Source: an uncultured Gammaproteobacteria bacterium (GTDB lineage: Bacteria; Pseudomonadota; Gammaproteobacteria; Pseudomonadales; Azotimanducaceae). Taken from it: DNA of 64,000 bases. The notes below the pieces were generated by a model that saw only the letters and a program-made list of their open reading frames with translations, searched no databases and was not told the DNA's origin. Shown here piece after piece: positions 21,223 to 32,404 of the stretch (positions are counted from its first letter, which is position 1; every line of letters starts with the position of its first letter). A program made the translations under genes and the position numbers. The stretch is taken from assembly GCA_913043815.1 (NCBI GenBank), contig CAJWNY010000001.1, positions 1-64,000 on the forward strand. Direction: 5' to 3'.

Positions 21223-22685
21223 GCTGACTCTCCTGGGTGACGCTGATGCCAATCCGTAATCTGTTGGAACTGCGCGGCTACAGAAAGAATTGTATCTTCG
21301 CGAAATGCCGGTCCAATTAGTTGCATGCCAATAGGTAGACTGTTTACAAAACCACACGGTACAGATAAAGCTGGCAGCCCTGCGAGGCTAGTGGGTACCG
21401 TGTATAAATCTTGCTGATACATCTCAACTGGGTTGTGAGTATGTTTGTTCAGTCTAAATGCAGGGGTCGGACTGGTAGGGGTCATGAGCAAATCCACCTC
21501 CTCAAAAACTTTATCGAAGTCGTTGGAAATCAATCTGCGGATTTTTTGTGCCTTAATATAGTAAGCATCAAAATAGCCGACCGATAGCGTATAAGTGCCC
21601 GTTAAAATTCTGCGCTTAACTTCTTCGCCAAAACCTTCGCTTCTTGAGCGCTCGTATAGATCCTGCAGTGAAGTAGGGTTTTCACAGCGGTGGCCATAAC
21701 GTACGCCATCGTAACGTGACAAGTTGGTCGAGGCTTCAGCGGAGGCCAATACATAGTAGGTGGGTATCGCCGCCTGTGTGTGAGGCAGACTGACCTCCTT
21801 AAATGTGTGGCCGTTTTTTACCAACTCGGCTTGGGCCGCCTCAATGACTTCTGTATTGGCGAAATCTGCAAAGTACTCTTTGGGCAAGCCGATGGTCAGC
21901 GGACGAACTAACTTTGGTATGCCATTATGGGCAATGGCGTTTAGCCAGTCGTCTTCGCGGCGAGCGCTGGTAGAATCTCGTCTATCAAAGCCAGACATGT
22001 AGCTCAACATAAGGCCTGCGTCTTCGGCAGTTCTTGTCATAGGGCCAGCTTGGTCAAGGCTAGAAGCGAAGGCAACCATGCCGTATCGAGAAATTCTTCC
22101 GTAGGTGGGTTTTAAGCCTGTGATCCCGCAGAACGCTGCGGGCTGACGAATAGATCCACCTGTATCTGTACCTGTTGCGCAAGCAACCAATCCGTCGGCA
22201 ACTGCTGCCGCAGACCCGCCGGAGGACCCGCCGGGCACTTTGGATCGATCCCACGGATTGGTTACTGGACCAAAAAAGCTGTTTTCATTGGAAGAGCCCA
22301 TGGCGAACTCGTCCATATTGGTTTTGCCAACAGTGACAATGCCGGCCCCATTTAATCGTTCAACCATAGATGAATTGTAAGGTGCGTAGAAATTGCTGAG
22401 CATTTTTGATCCGCAAGTGGTCAAAAGACCCTTGGTACAAAAAATATCTTTGTGCGCTATCGGAACTCCTGTTAGTAGCGTAGCTTTACCGTTGGCTCGC
22501 TTTACATCTGCGGCTTTTGCTTGTGCCAGTGCATGTTCCCGAGCAATTGTGATAAAGCTATTGCTCTGCTTGTTTCTCTGCTCAATATCGGTCAGGTGGG
22601 CTTCAGTGAGTTCTACGCTGGTATATTCTCCGGCTTCTAACCCAGCGCTCATGTCTCTTAGGGACGCAAATTTGTCGATAGTCAC
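21219..22685 (-). CDS. gatA: amidotransferase subunit GatA
   Basis: amidase signature [36 protein letters not shown]. Confidence 0.96.
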   Translation of the reverse strand: MTIDKFASLRDMSAGLEAGEYTSVELTEAHLTDIEQRNKQSNSFITIAREHALAQAKAADVKRANGKATLLTGVPIAHKDIFCTKGLLTTCGSKMLSNFYAPYNSSMVERLNGAGIVTVGKTNMDEFAMGSSNENSFFGPVTNPWDRSKVPGGSSGGSAAAVADGLVACATGTDTGGSIRQPAAFCGITGLKPTYGRISRYGMVAFASSLDQAGPMTRTAEDAGLMLSYMSGFDRRDSTSARREDDWLNAIAHNGIPKLVRPLTIGLPKEYFADFANTEVIEAAQAELVKNGHTFKEVSLPHTQAAIPTYYVLASAEASTNLSRYDGVRYGHRCENPTSLQDLYERSRSEGFGEEVKRRILTGTYTLSVGYFDAYYIKAQKIRRLISNDFDKVFEEVDLLMTPTSPTPAFRLNKHTHNPVEMYQQDLYTVPTSLAGLPALSVPCGFVNSLPIGMQLIGPAFREDTILSVAAQFQQITDWHQRHPGESA

Positions 22686-22688
22686 GAT

Positions 22689-23000
22689 TTAATCTATCAC
22701 TCGAGGCACTAAGTAATAGCCGTCTTCAGTTTTTGGCGCATTATTCTGGAAGTTATCTCTTGATACCGTTTCCGAAACCACATCGGCGCGCATAAGTTGC
22801 TCAGAATCTAGTGGGTGCGAAAGAGCCTCAATGCCATCTGTATTGATACTCTGCATGGCATCAATCATCGCAATGATATTTTTCAATTCTTGAGCGGTGC
22901 TTGCATGGCTGGATGCTGGAATGGCTAACCTGCCTAAGCGAGCAAGGTGAGTTATGTTTATTCCTGTATTGTCTTGATCGGTCATATGCATTTCTTTCAT
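22689..23000 (-). CDS. gatC: amidotransferase subunit GatC
   Basis: small GatC protein (ITHLARLGRL...), upstream of gatA. Confidence 0.92.
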   Translation of the reverse strand: MKEMHMTDQDNTGINITHLARLGRLAIPASSHASTAQELKNIIAMIDAMQSINTDGIEALSHPLDSEQLMRADVVSETVSRDNFQNNAPKTEDGYYLVPRVID

Positions 23001-23309
23001 TGCGTCTGGTGAGCGTTATTATTGGGCGAGTGCATAGTGTAGACTAGGACCCAGAAAAATGCTGAATTGTTGTTAATTGCGATGCGGCTCAGCGCTAATC
23101 CCACCCTCATTTGGATTTCATTAATGTAATCGATTATTAGCGTAACGGATCGGCGATTCTAATTTTCTTGATTATATGTGCGGTTTTACGTCATGACGCC
23201 CTCTCAGCCCCTCTAGGCCGTTATTTTAGACGTAAAAATATCCCGGTATTTGTTCACCGATTCCGTGCTTTTGTGCGTCGTAATCCCTATCATGGTAAAT
23301 TAAGTTTAG

Positions 23310-24362
<1,053 letters not shown>

Positions 24363-24605
24363 CGTTGTTAAAAAAATCACCTACTACGTAACAAATAAAA
24401 ACGGGTTGTTAGAGCGCGCTGCTAGAAAGCGTGCGGAATGAAATGTTGCTTTGCAGAATTGAAGTCACTATTTGCCGGTGACATTGGTTTTTGCATAGCG
24501 CGCGATAATCCAACTCAAGAATGATCTCGTGGAAAAGCCAAATGTTTTGGCGTGTACAGTTTCTCGTGTAAGCCTTAATAAGCGGGAAGATGAGGGAGCT
24601 AAAAA

Positions 24606-25532
24606 ATCAAGACTCTGTTTGCGAAGCAGTCCGGTGCAGGCTTTATTCTGCTGAGCTTGTTTGGGCTATCTAGTGCTCTTATTTATATGGACTCTTTTTG
24701 GAAACAGTCTCCACACCCGCAGAATTCCACTTCCATAACCGTTGCGCAAACCTTGAAAGAAACGCGCGCCATGTTTTCAACCCCCGCATCTTTTATCTAC
24801 TTGATCGCAGAAGTGCCCTATTTGGCCTCGGACAATATGCAAGATATGGCCGCTGACCGATCATTTTTGCAAGAACAAAATCAGCAAATGAAAAAAATGT
24901 TGGCGATGCAGTCGCTGCAAGTTCAACGCTCTGAGGCCTTAAAGTCAGAGAACGATCGACTGCGGGAATTGCTGGGATCACGGAAAAAGCTTCCCGGCAA
25001 CGCGGTAATTGCAGAAATTATTGGCTCGGTACCAAATCCCTACACACACCAAGTCGTCATCGACAAAGGCAGTGCTGATGGCATTGTTGATGGGCTGGGT
25101 GTAGTAGATGCCAACGGCTTATTCGGCCAGGTCGTTAGCGTAGGGAAATACTCAAGCAGGGTGCTGTTATTGATAGATCGTGACCATGCAGTTCCTGCCC
25201 GTATAAACCGTACGGGCACTCGATTGATAGCAGGAGGCACCGGCGAAGTAGAAACGCTACTGTTGGAGAATGTACCCATATCGACGGATGTCGTAATTGG
25301 TGATCTTATTGAGACGTCAGGTTTTGGTGGTCGATTCCCAGACGGCTTCCCTCTGGGGCTAGTATACTCCGTCTCTAATGGATCTGGCCTAACTTATGCT
25401 CAGGTGGAACTCAGACCTAGCGCTCAGCTGAATAGCACCGGTCATATCTTAGTGATCATGCCAGATCAGGACCATAATAATTTTATGCAACGCAGCGCTA
25501 AACTTTCGGCCAACGAGGAGTTTGCTCAATGA
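24606..25532 (+). CDS. mreC: rod shape-determining protein MreC (apparent AUC start at 24606; first canonical codon in ORF track is TTG 24657)
   Basis: MreC family; upstream in-frame sequence (I)KTLFAKQSGAGFILLSLFGLSS matches expected MreC N-terminus, AGGGAG Shine-Dalgarno upstream, stop codon immediately before. Confidence 0.85.
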   Translation: MKTLFAKQSGAGFILLSLFGLSSALIYMDSFWKQSPHPQNSTSITVAQTLKETRAMFSTPASFIYLIAEVPYLASDNMQDMAADRSFLQEQNQQMKKMLAMQSLQVQRSEALKSENDRLRELLGSRKKLPGNAVIAEIIGSVPNPYTHQVVIDKGSADGIVDGLGVVDANGLFGQVVSVGKYSSRVLLLIDRDHAVPARINRTGTRLIAGGTGEVETLLLENVPISTDVVIGDLIETSGFGGRFPDGFPLGLVYSVSNGSGLTYAQVELRPSAQLNSTGHILVIMPDQDHNNFMQRSAKLSANEEFAQ

Positions 25533-26086
25533 GTTCTCCTGTTTTAGGTATAGTACTGGCGGTGAGTGTGCTGCTGAGCTTTGTATTAGCTGTGGCCAGG
25601 CTACCGGCTGACTCCATCACTTGGTTTTCGTATGTTCGGCCTCAATGGATTCTGTTGATTTGCTTTTTCTGGGCGCAGCAATTGCCCTATCGCCGGGGCC
25701 TGCTTTTCGCCATTATGTTTGGCGCATCTCGGCAATCGGATGACCAAACCACCTATCGCCGAGGCATCATATTTAGTTGGATATTCGGGCTCTTTGTGGA
25801 TGTTTTATTAAATGAACCTTTTGGCTTAAACGGCGCCATCTTTTCTTCATTAACGTTCTTCGTTTGGCGATTTCACCAGCGCCACCAAATGCATTCGGTG
25901 GTGCAGCAATCGATGTTGATATTCCTAGTTATCTTTTTTGCTGAGGTTTTTCGTGCCTTTGTGATGGACATAGTCGCCGATCAGCCTTGGGATGTTTTGC
26001 CGCTCACCACGGCGTTTTCCAGTGCTGTCTTGTGGCCATTCCTGAGTCGATTTTTATTACGCCTGATAGGACCAGGAAATAATTAG
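25529..26086 (+). CDS. mreD: rod shape-determining protein MreD
   Basis: hydrophobic MreD (GLFVDVLLNEPFG), overlaps mreC end. Confidence 0.92.
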   Translation: MSSPVLGIVLAVSVLLSFVLAVARLPADSITWFSYVRPQWILLICFFWAQQLPYRRGLLFAIMFGASRQSDDQTTYRRGIIFSWIFGLFVDVLLNEPFGLNGAIFSSLTFFVWRFHQRHQMHSVVQQSMLIFLVIFFAEVFRAFVMDIVADQPWDVLPLTTAFSSAVLWPFLSRFLLRLIGPGNN

Positions 26087-26102
26087 TGCATGAAACGCCC
26101 TT

Positions 26103-26681
26103 ATGCAATTAATACTCTCATCAAGTTCTCCTCGACGAGCGGATTTGCTTAAGCAAATGGGTCTCGACTTCTCGGTTAGCTCTCCAGATGTGGATGAAAC
26201 CGCCCTACAAGGAGAAGCACCTGATTCATATGTCGCAAGACTGGCTCTAAGCAAAGCGAGAGCTGGATGGTCTTCAGGCGCTGTTTCGTTGGGTGCAGAT
26301 ACCATAGTAGTGCACGAGGGTAGGCTAATGGGTAAACCAGCTAACGCTGAAGAGGGGGCTTGGATGTTGCGCCGCCTCTCGGCTCAAACCCATCAGGTAA
26401 TGACAGGTGTTGCTCTCTATGACGGCAGACGTAGTGAGTCTGTGGTGGTTATGAGTAAAGTCTCATTTCGACAAATTACGCCAGTTGAAGCGCAAGCTTA
26501 TTGGCGGTCAGGTGAGCCAAAAGATAAGGCTGGCGGCTATGGTATTCAGGGCTTGGGTGCCGTCTTTTGCGAAAAAATTGAGGGTAGTTATACAGCGATA
26601 GTTGGGTTGCCCATGTATGAAACGGAAAATCTGTTGCGCAGTTTTGAATTTGATACTTGGGCTATGCGCGCTAATGTCTGA
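26103..26681 (+). CDS. maf: Maf family nucleotide pyrophosphatase
   Basis: LILSSSSPRRADLLKQMG, SLGADTIV, KDKAGGYGIQGLG motifs. Confidence 0.94.
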   Translation: MQLILSSSSPRRADLLKQMGLDFSVSSPDVDETALQGEAPDSYVARLALSKARAGWSSGAVSLGADTIVVHEGRLMGKPANAEEGAWMLRRLSAQTHQVMTGVALYDGRRSESVVVMSKVSFRQITPVEAQAYWRSGEPKDKAGGYGIQGLGAVFCEKIEGSYTAIVGLPMYETENLLRSFEFDTWAMRANV

Positions 26682-28185
26682 AGAAATACTGATTAACGTT
26701 AACACATTTGAGACGAGAGTAGCATTGATTGCCAGTGGTGCATTGCAAGAGATCCACATGGCTCGCTCTGGTGGGCACAGCGCTACAGGCAATATATACC
26801 TTGGTAAAGTTTTGCGGATTGTGCCTGGATTGCAGGCAGCGTTTGTTGATGTGGGACTTGGGCGTCCCGGATTTCTCCACTTGTCAGATATCCAGTCTGC
26901 TTTGCTGTTATCTGCTAGCGATGAAACTCAAGATTCTCCAATCAACACTAAGCCAAATATTCGCAGCCTTCTACATGACGGACAAACCCTTCTCGTTCAG
27001 GTGGTTAAAGATCCAATAGGCACTAAGGGGCCGCGACTAACGACTCGCATTGCAATTGCAGCCAAGTTTCTTGTGCTAACGCCGTATGAAGGTCACGTAG
27101 GAATATCTCAGCGCATTCACGATGAGGTCGTGAGAGTCAGCCTTCACAAAACGTTGAGACCCTTAGTAGAAAAAACCAAAACTGGTGTGATCGCTAGAAC
27201 ACTCAGCGAAGGTGCAGAAGAGCGCATGCTGCTTAAAGACTTTGAATTACTGCAGAGTGTCTGGTCAAATATTCAATTGACTGCAAAAAAACTCAAAGCG
27301 CCGAAGGCAGTTTATACCGAGCTTCCCATTCAAAATCGTCTAATTCGTGATTTGGTCGGTAAGAGAACTACGCGTATCGCTGTAGATGACCAAGCAACAT
27401 ACCAACGCATTCAGGAATATATGCAGACTTTTGCGCCAGAATATTTACCCCTCTTGTTTTTTTATCAAGATTACGTGTCAATATTTGAGAGTTATGCCGT
27501 TGATGGAGAAATCGCCAGGGCTCTAGAGCCTACTGTGCGCTTACAAAACGGCGGATCTTTGGTTATCGAGCAGACTGAAGCCTTGGTCAGCATAGATGTT
27601 AATTCCGGTGGTTTTATTAAGGGAACAGACCTAGAAGAAACGGCATTTAAAACAAACTTGGAGGCGGCTCTAAGTATTCCTAGACAGCTTCGGTTGCGCA
27701 ATTTGGGCGGTATAATTGTTATCGATTTTATCGACATGCTGAATATTGAAAATAGGCGAAAAGTTTTGCAGACATTGCAACAAGGCCTAGAACTTGATCC
27801 CTGCAAAACGTTTTGCGATGATTTTTCGCAGCTCGGTCTCGTGCTCATGAGTCGCAAGCGAACGCGAAAAAGCTTAGCGCAAACGGTTTGTGAGCCTTGT
27901 GATAAGTGCGCGGGAACAGGCAGTCTTGTATCTGCTGAGTCGACTTGCATGGAAATACTGCGCGAAATTTTTTCGCGTTATTCGACAAGTGAGGCGCAAA
28001 AAAACGGCTCCAATGAGTGCATAATCACTGCTTCCGAACCAGTGATTGAGCGTTTTTTAAATGAGGACGCAAAGTTTCTATCTCAAGTCTCCGAGACCCT
28101 TGGCTGCATGTTTAAATTTAAAACTAATACTGCCTTTGCCTCGGGAAATTTCGATATTCGATTTTTCGATAGCCCAGCACGCTGA
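26674..28185 (+). CDS. rng: ribonuclease G
   Basis: SEEILINVNTFETRVAL N-terminus, S1 region GNIYLGKVLRIVPGLQAAFVDVG, CEPCDKCAGTG zinc link. Confidence 0.94.
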   Translation: MSEEILINVNTFETRVALIASGALQEIHMARSGGHSATGNIYLGKVLRIVPGLQAAFVDVGLGRPGFLHLSDIQSALLLSASDETQDSPINTKPNIRSLLHDGQTLLVQVVKDPIGTKGPRLTTRIAIAAKFLVLTPYEGHVGISQRIHDEVVRVSLHKTLRPLVEKTKTGVIARTLSEGAEERMLLKDFELLQSVWSNIQLTAKKLKAPKAVYTELPIQNRLIRDLVGKRTTRIAVDDQATYQRIQEYMQTFAPEYLPLLFFYQDYVSIFESYAVDGEIARALEPTVRLQNGGSLVIEQTEALVSIDVNSGGFIKGTDLEETAFKTNLEAALSIPRQLRLRNLGGIIVIDFIDMLNIENRRKVLQTLQQGLELDPCKTFCDDFSQLGLVLMSRKRTRKSLAQTVCEPCDKCAGTGSLVSAESTCMEILREIFSRYSTSEAQKNGSNECIITASEPVIERFLNEDAKFLSQVSETLGCMFKFKTNTAFASGNFDIRFFDSPAR

Positions 28186-28361
28186 GATGGATAGTCAAAT
28201 ATTATGAGAGGAACCGAAGCCAAATCAACAAAAATACAAGAAACCGCTTTGGGTGCTATACAAGTCTCTTTATATTTTAACTTTTGGCCCGTTGATTGTT
28301 TGAGTTTTATTCTAGGCGCGCATTTAAGTTCTAAATCACTCTTTCGCCGAAGGTGTGATAA

Positions 28362-31300
28362 GTGAGGCTGATGCCCAGAAATAGCGGTATCTATTCGCCA
28401 AGTCAGCTGCAGAAATTTGTATTCCGCCCATTAGCCATTGTTGTGACTACCTTAGTATTGATCCTAGCGTTAGTTCTGAGCGCTGGTAGGATTGGCGCGG
28501 AATTTTTGTCTGACTATACTCCCAAAATTAATGACACATTAGAGCCGCTAAATGTAAAGATCATTGGCGTTTCCGCATCTTGGCGGGGGCTTAATCCAGT
28601 GTTGAAAATAGCTAAGCTAGAATTTGGCGCAGGCCATATTGATGCGCTGGAAATTGAATTGGCCTTAATTGAAAGTTTGCGGCAGGCTACCTGGATTCCG
28701 GCGCTACTTACGTGGGCTCAGTTTCATCTCTATATAGATCAAACTGAAAAAGGTTGGCGGCTACGTAATCAGGGTGAAATTGAGTTGCCCTTTGATCTAG
28801 AAAAGATAGTACAAAAAGGTAACCGGATCGTTGGAGGAGTCGAGGTCTTTCTCACTCCGACTGAAGCGGAGTTGAAGAGCTACTCCTTAAGCTTGGATTT
28901 GGCTAGTTACGGAAGTGCGCGCTTTGGCCGTATTAGTGCGGGGCTAGTAGGCCAGGATCTGGAACCTTTAACGATAGGCTTCCTTCACAGCAGCAATTGG
29001 CTTTCTCCAAGTGCGCGGTTAGAGAATTATTTTGCTGGCGGCAGTTTAACTGTGCCAGCTGGTCTGGTTGCAGATGGCGAGCTTTTGTTAACATTGAATG
29101 ATGGCAACTTAAACCGTCTGGGTGGCAAAGCCAGTGGCCAATCGAATGTTCGTGTTGCGCTATCCAAGTCTTCGTTGTTAGCTGACAATTTTTCTCTAGA
29201 TTTTGTTGTGCAGTTGCAAAGTTTAGATCACGACTGGGTTGGCGCTTTATCTCAGATTGTTTTTTCTAATCGATCTAAGTCCATTGAACTAGCAGAGCTT
29301 CTTATTCGTTTAAATTTAGATGGGGGTGATCAAACTTTTAGTAGTGAGAGACCTAAACCGGCTTTTCAAATATGGTCAAAAAATCAGGACATCGGTAGCA
29401 TTAGCGATTTCCTTATAGATACGACAAAGGGTTCACACATATTGTCGGAATGGCTGATTGCGCTTCGAGCATCTGGGTTAGCAAAAAATCTGCACCTGTT
29501 TTTCGACCCCGAGCTAGGTTTCGGCTACGCGGCCGAAGTCGATTCTGTGGGATTTCAGGGGCACCGTGGTGTGCCTTCACTCAGTAATGCTAGCGCCAAA
29601 ATGTGGGGTGATGCGGGCAACATTGCTATGGCTATCCAAAGCGAAGATTTGACTATGCTTTTTCCTGATCTATTTTATGATGCATGGCATCTAGATAGTG
29701 CCGTGGGTGAATTGTCGCTTATTGTTCGGCCGGGGTATCTAGGGTTGCGTGGGGAAAATATTGTCGCTAAACGGGGCGGTTCCACGATCTCTGGCGTGTT
29801 CGCAACTACCAGGCCTCAAGCGAAATATGAACAAAGAATAGCCGTTAGGGTAAAAGTGGATACAGCCGAGTTAGGTGAAGCTAAAAGCTACGTACCTTAC
29901 AAATTAAAGCCGGGGTTATACAATTGGTTGAAAACTGCGCCGGAAAGAGGTCAATTTGATAATGTCGAGTTGGCTCTTCAAAGCCAAATTCATGTTAAAT
30001 CCAAGCGGAAATTCGATCGACGATTTGAGATGTCCGCTGATTTTAGTGCGCTTCAAATGAACTACTTGGACGATTGGCCTCGCATCTCAAACGCTCGCGG
30101 CCGTCTTAGAGTGTTAGGCCTAGAAACTGTTGTAGAAGATCTTCAAGGCACATCGTTCGGCATCGAATTTAATCAAGCTAAAGCTAAGATCGATAAAGCC
30201 AGTGTTATTTCGGTAGATTTCACCGCAGCTCCTTCCGGGGAAGTATTGCTAGACTATATCCGGTCTTCGCCGCTGAAGGAATCTATGGCTTTTATTGAAG
30301 ACGACTGGCGTGTATTTGATGAAGGTGTTGTTACAACAACGGCTCACCTAGAAGTACCGTTAGTAAAAATCGGTGTTGAGATTGGTAATGCATTCGCAGA
30401 TGCAGTGCCAAATGTGTCGGCAACGGGTTTGGTTGCGGATTTGAGTTTGGAAATATCTGCTGTATCGCTAGATATGCCCGGCTATAAGTTGGCGCTACAA
30501 AATGTCAGCGGACCTGCCAGCTTTTCTCTCCCCCACCATTTTCATAGCCAGTTAACCGCTTCGATGTATAAGCGCCCCGCAGTTATCGCTTCACGCAGCA
30601 ATGAGCAATGGTTGAATATTGATATAGATGGGCGGATTGGCGCAAAAAATATTTTACACCTATTGAGCATCGACGCGCCCGCCGTTTTGCAAGGTGAAAC
30701 TGCATTTTCTTCGCGCTTAAATTTATCCATGCAAGGTGAAGTATCTAATTTGTTAGTGCAAACCGATCTTTTAGGGTTGAACATAGATTTGCCGGCAGAA
30801 TTTGGTAAAAAGATAGATGCGTCCGAGCGGAGCGAATTCACCTTAAAGTTTTTGCCAGAAGGCAGGCAAATCGGCTGGAATTACAAGAACACAAAAGGTT
30901 GGTTGCTGGTAAATCCAGAGGAAGCCGATAACCTATTGAATGGTGAAATATATGGGGGGCTGGGCATTGCCATTGCCGCTCCCATTTATGGATCAGACAA
31001 TCGGCCAGAGAATGGATCAGAGTTTACTGGGCTAAAAATCGTTGGTGTCATGCCGCGTTTAGATATAGCTGATTGGGTTTCGGATGACGTTGAACCGGCA
31101 ATTGCTCTTCCCTTCGACTGGCAGATTGAAAATTTGTATGTGGGCGAGTTGATCTTAGGCGATTTCGTTTTTGAGAGCGTAAATGTGGATGGATTGCGCC
31201 GGGCAGGCGAGCTAACTTTCGATCTGAAAAGTGATGCCGTTATAGGCCGCCTAGACTTCTCTGATATGGACTCGCTTGGCATTGATCTATCCTTTTTAAG

Positions 31301-32363
31301 ACTACCGAAAAATGATCAATATGCCGCAGATGGCATTACTTTAGTTGACCCAATGTCGATTGAAGTTGGCAGGACATTGCCCCGAGCAAGTGTGCAAGTA
31401 GGTTCGCTACATCTTGGTAATGAGTCATTTGGTTCCTGGGCGTTCGATATTGAACCTAAAGAGCGTGGTGTTAGCTTCGATATTAAGGCTATCGATGTTA
31501 AAGGAGTCCATATAGAAGAGAGCGTCGCCTTTTGGGACTTAGATTGCAATATGTCTTCTTTTTCCGGCGCAGCAAATCTTGATAATTTGTTTACTACTTT
31601 ACCTGCTTGGGGCTACGTGCCAGTGGTGGAAACTGAGTTTGCACGGCTTTCAGGAAATATTTCTTGGCCGGGTTCGCCGGCTAATGTCAACTTCACCCAG
31701 AGTGAGGGGGGAGTGACCATCTTAGCGAAAGATGGTCGGTTTTTAGATGTGGACACTGGCCAGGGCAGTTTGCGGCTCATTAGCCTATTCAATGTATCTG
31801 CTTTAGCAAAACGCATCAGTCTCGATTTTTCGGATGTGGTAGATGACGGTATAAGCTTTAGTCGCCTGGGGGCTGAAATCCAGATGGAGAATGAGCAGTT
31901 GTCGTTTAATAATAACCTAATAATTAAAAGTACATCCTCCACCTATGAATTGGGCGGCTCCGTGGATTTCCGCAATGGTACGCTTAAAAATGAAATGATA
32001 GTGACTCTTCCCGTCAGTGATAGCTTGCCTTGGTACGCGGCTTATGTGGCGTTAGCAAACCCTTTGGCGGGTATTGGTGTTGCCGTTGGAGAGCTTCTTC
32101 TCCGCAAACCTATCCGGCGGATGAGCAGCGCAAAATTTTCCGTTGCTGGCAACATAGTAGATCCGGAAGTGAAATTTTTGACGCTCTGGGGGCAATCAAT
32201 TGACGCAATTCCGCCAGCGGGCGAGCGACTTTCCCCTGATTTACTTCATCAAAAAGAAAGTCTAGCAGACACTCTGGATAAGATGGAGGCAGAAAAAGTG
32301 CCCAGCGAAGAAGGAGCGGTGTTTGAGATAGATGCTAAAAAGTGCAGCTTTGCGTTAGAATAG
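28362..32363 (+). CDS. yhdP: YhdP family phospholipid transport/AsmA-like protein
   Basis: 1333-aa AsmA-like protein with N-terminal TM, between rng and tldD. Confidence 0.9.
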   Translation: MRLMPRNSGIYSPSQLQKFVFRPLAIVVTTLVLILALVLSAGRIGAEFLSDYTPKINDTLEPLNVKIIGVSASWRGLNPVLKIAKLEFGAGHIDALEIELALIESLRQATWIPALLTWAQFHLYIDQTEKGWRLRNQGEIELPFDLEKIVQKGNRIVGGVEVFLTPTEAELKSYSLSLDLASYGSARFGRISAGLVGQDLEPLTIGFLHSSNWLSPSARLENYFAGGSLTVPAGLVADGELLLTLNDGNLNRLGGKASGQSNVRVALSKSSLLADNFSLDFVVQLQSLDHDWVGALSQIVFSNRSKSIELAELLIRLNLDGGDQTFSSERPKPAFQIWSKNQDIGSISDFLIDTTKGSHILSEWLIALRASGLAKNLHLFFDPELGFGYAAEVDSVGFQGHRGVPSLSNASAKMWGDAGNIAMAIQSEDLTMLFPDLFYDAWHLDSAVGELSLIVRPGYLGLRGENIVAKRGGSTISGVFATTRPQAKYEQRIAVRVKVDTAELGEAKSYVPYKLKPGLYNWLKTAPERGQFDNVELALQSQIHVKSKRKFDRRFEMSADFSALQMNYLDDWPRISNARGRLRVLGLETVVEDLQGTSFGIEFNQAKAKIDKASVISVDFTAAPSGEVLLDYIRSSPLKESMAFIEDDWRVFDEGVVTTTAHLEVPLVKIGVEIGNAFADAVPNVSATGLVADLSLEISAVSLDMPGYKLALQNVSGPASFSLPHHFHSQLTASMYKRPAVIASRSNEQWLNIDIDGRIGAKNILHLLSIDAPAVLQGETAFSSRLNLSMQGEVSNLLVQTDLLGLNIDLPAEFGKKIDASERSEFTLKFLPEGRQIGWNYKNTKGWLLVNPEEADNLLNGEIYGGLGIAIAAPIYGSDNRPENGSEFTGLKIVGVMPRLDIADWVSDDVEPAIALPFDWQIENLYVGELILGDFVFESVNVDGLRRAGELTFDLKSDAVIGRLDFSDMDSLGIDLSFLRLPKNDQYAADGITLVDPMSIEVGRTLPRASVQVGSLHLGNESFGSWAFDIEPKERGVSFDIKAIDVKGVHIEESVAFWDLDCNMSSFSGAANLDNLFTTLPAWGYVPVVETEFARLSGNISWPGSPANVNFTQSEGGVTILAKDGRFLDVDTGQGSLRLISLFNVSALAKRISLDFSDVVDDGISFSRLGAEIQMENEQLSFNNNLIIKSTSSTYELGGSVDFRNGTLKNEMIVTLPVSDSLPWYAAYVALANPLAGIGVAVGELLLRKPIRRMSSAKFSVAGNIVDPEVKFLTLWGQSIDAIPPAGERLSPDLLHQKESLADTLDKMEAEKVPSEEGAVFEIDAKKCSFALE

Positions 32364-32404
32364 CGGCTTATGTGTTCAAAAATGATACCGAGCAATAATT
32401 AGAT

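Noticed and set aside
21223-21357. N-terminal extension of the gatB ORF ([10 protein letters not shown]...)
   Set aside because: Runs back into gatA; conserved GatB begins at [14 protein letters not shown] (GTG 21222).
32364-32404. Absence of a nitrilase-family gene between yhdP and tldD
   Set aside because: Gene is present in Pseudomonas but also missing in other Gammaproteobacteria such as E. coli, so not unusual.
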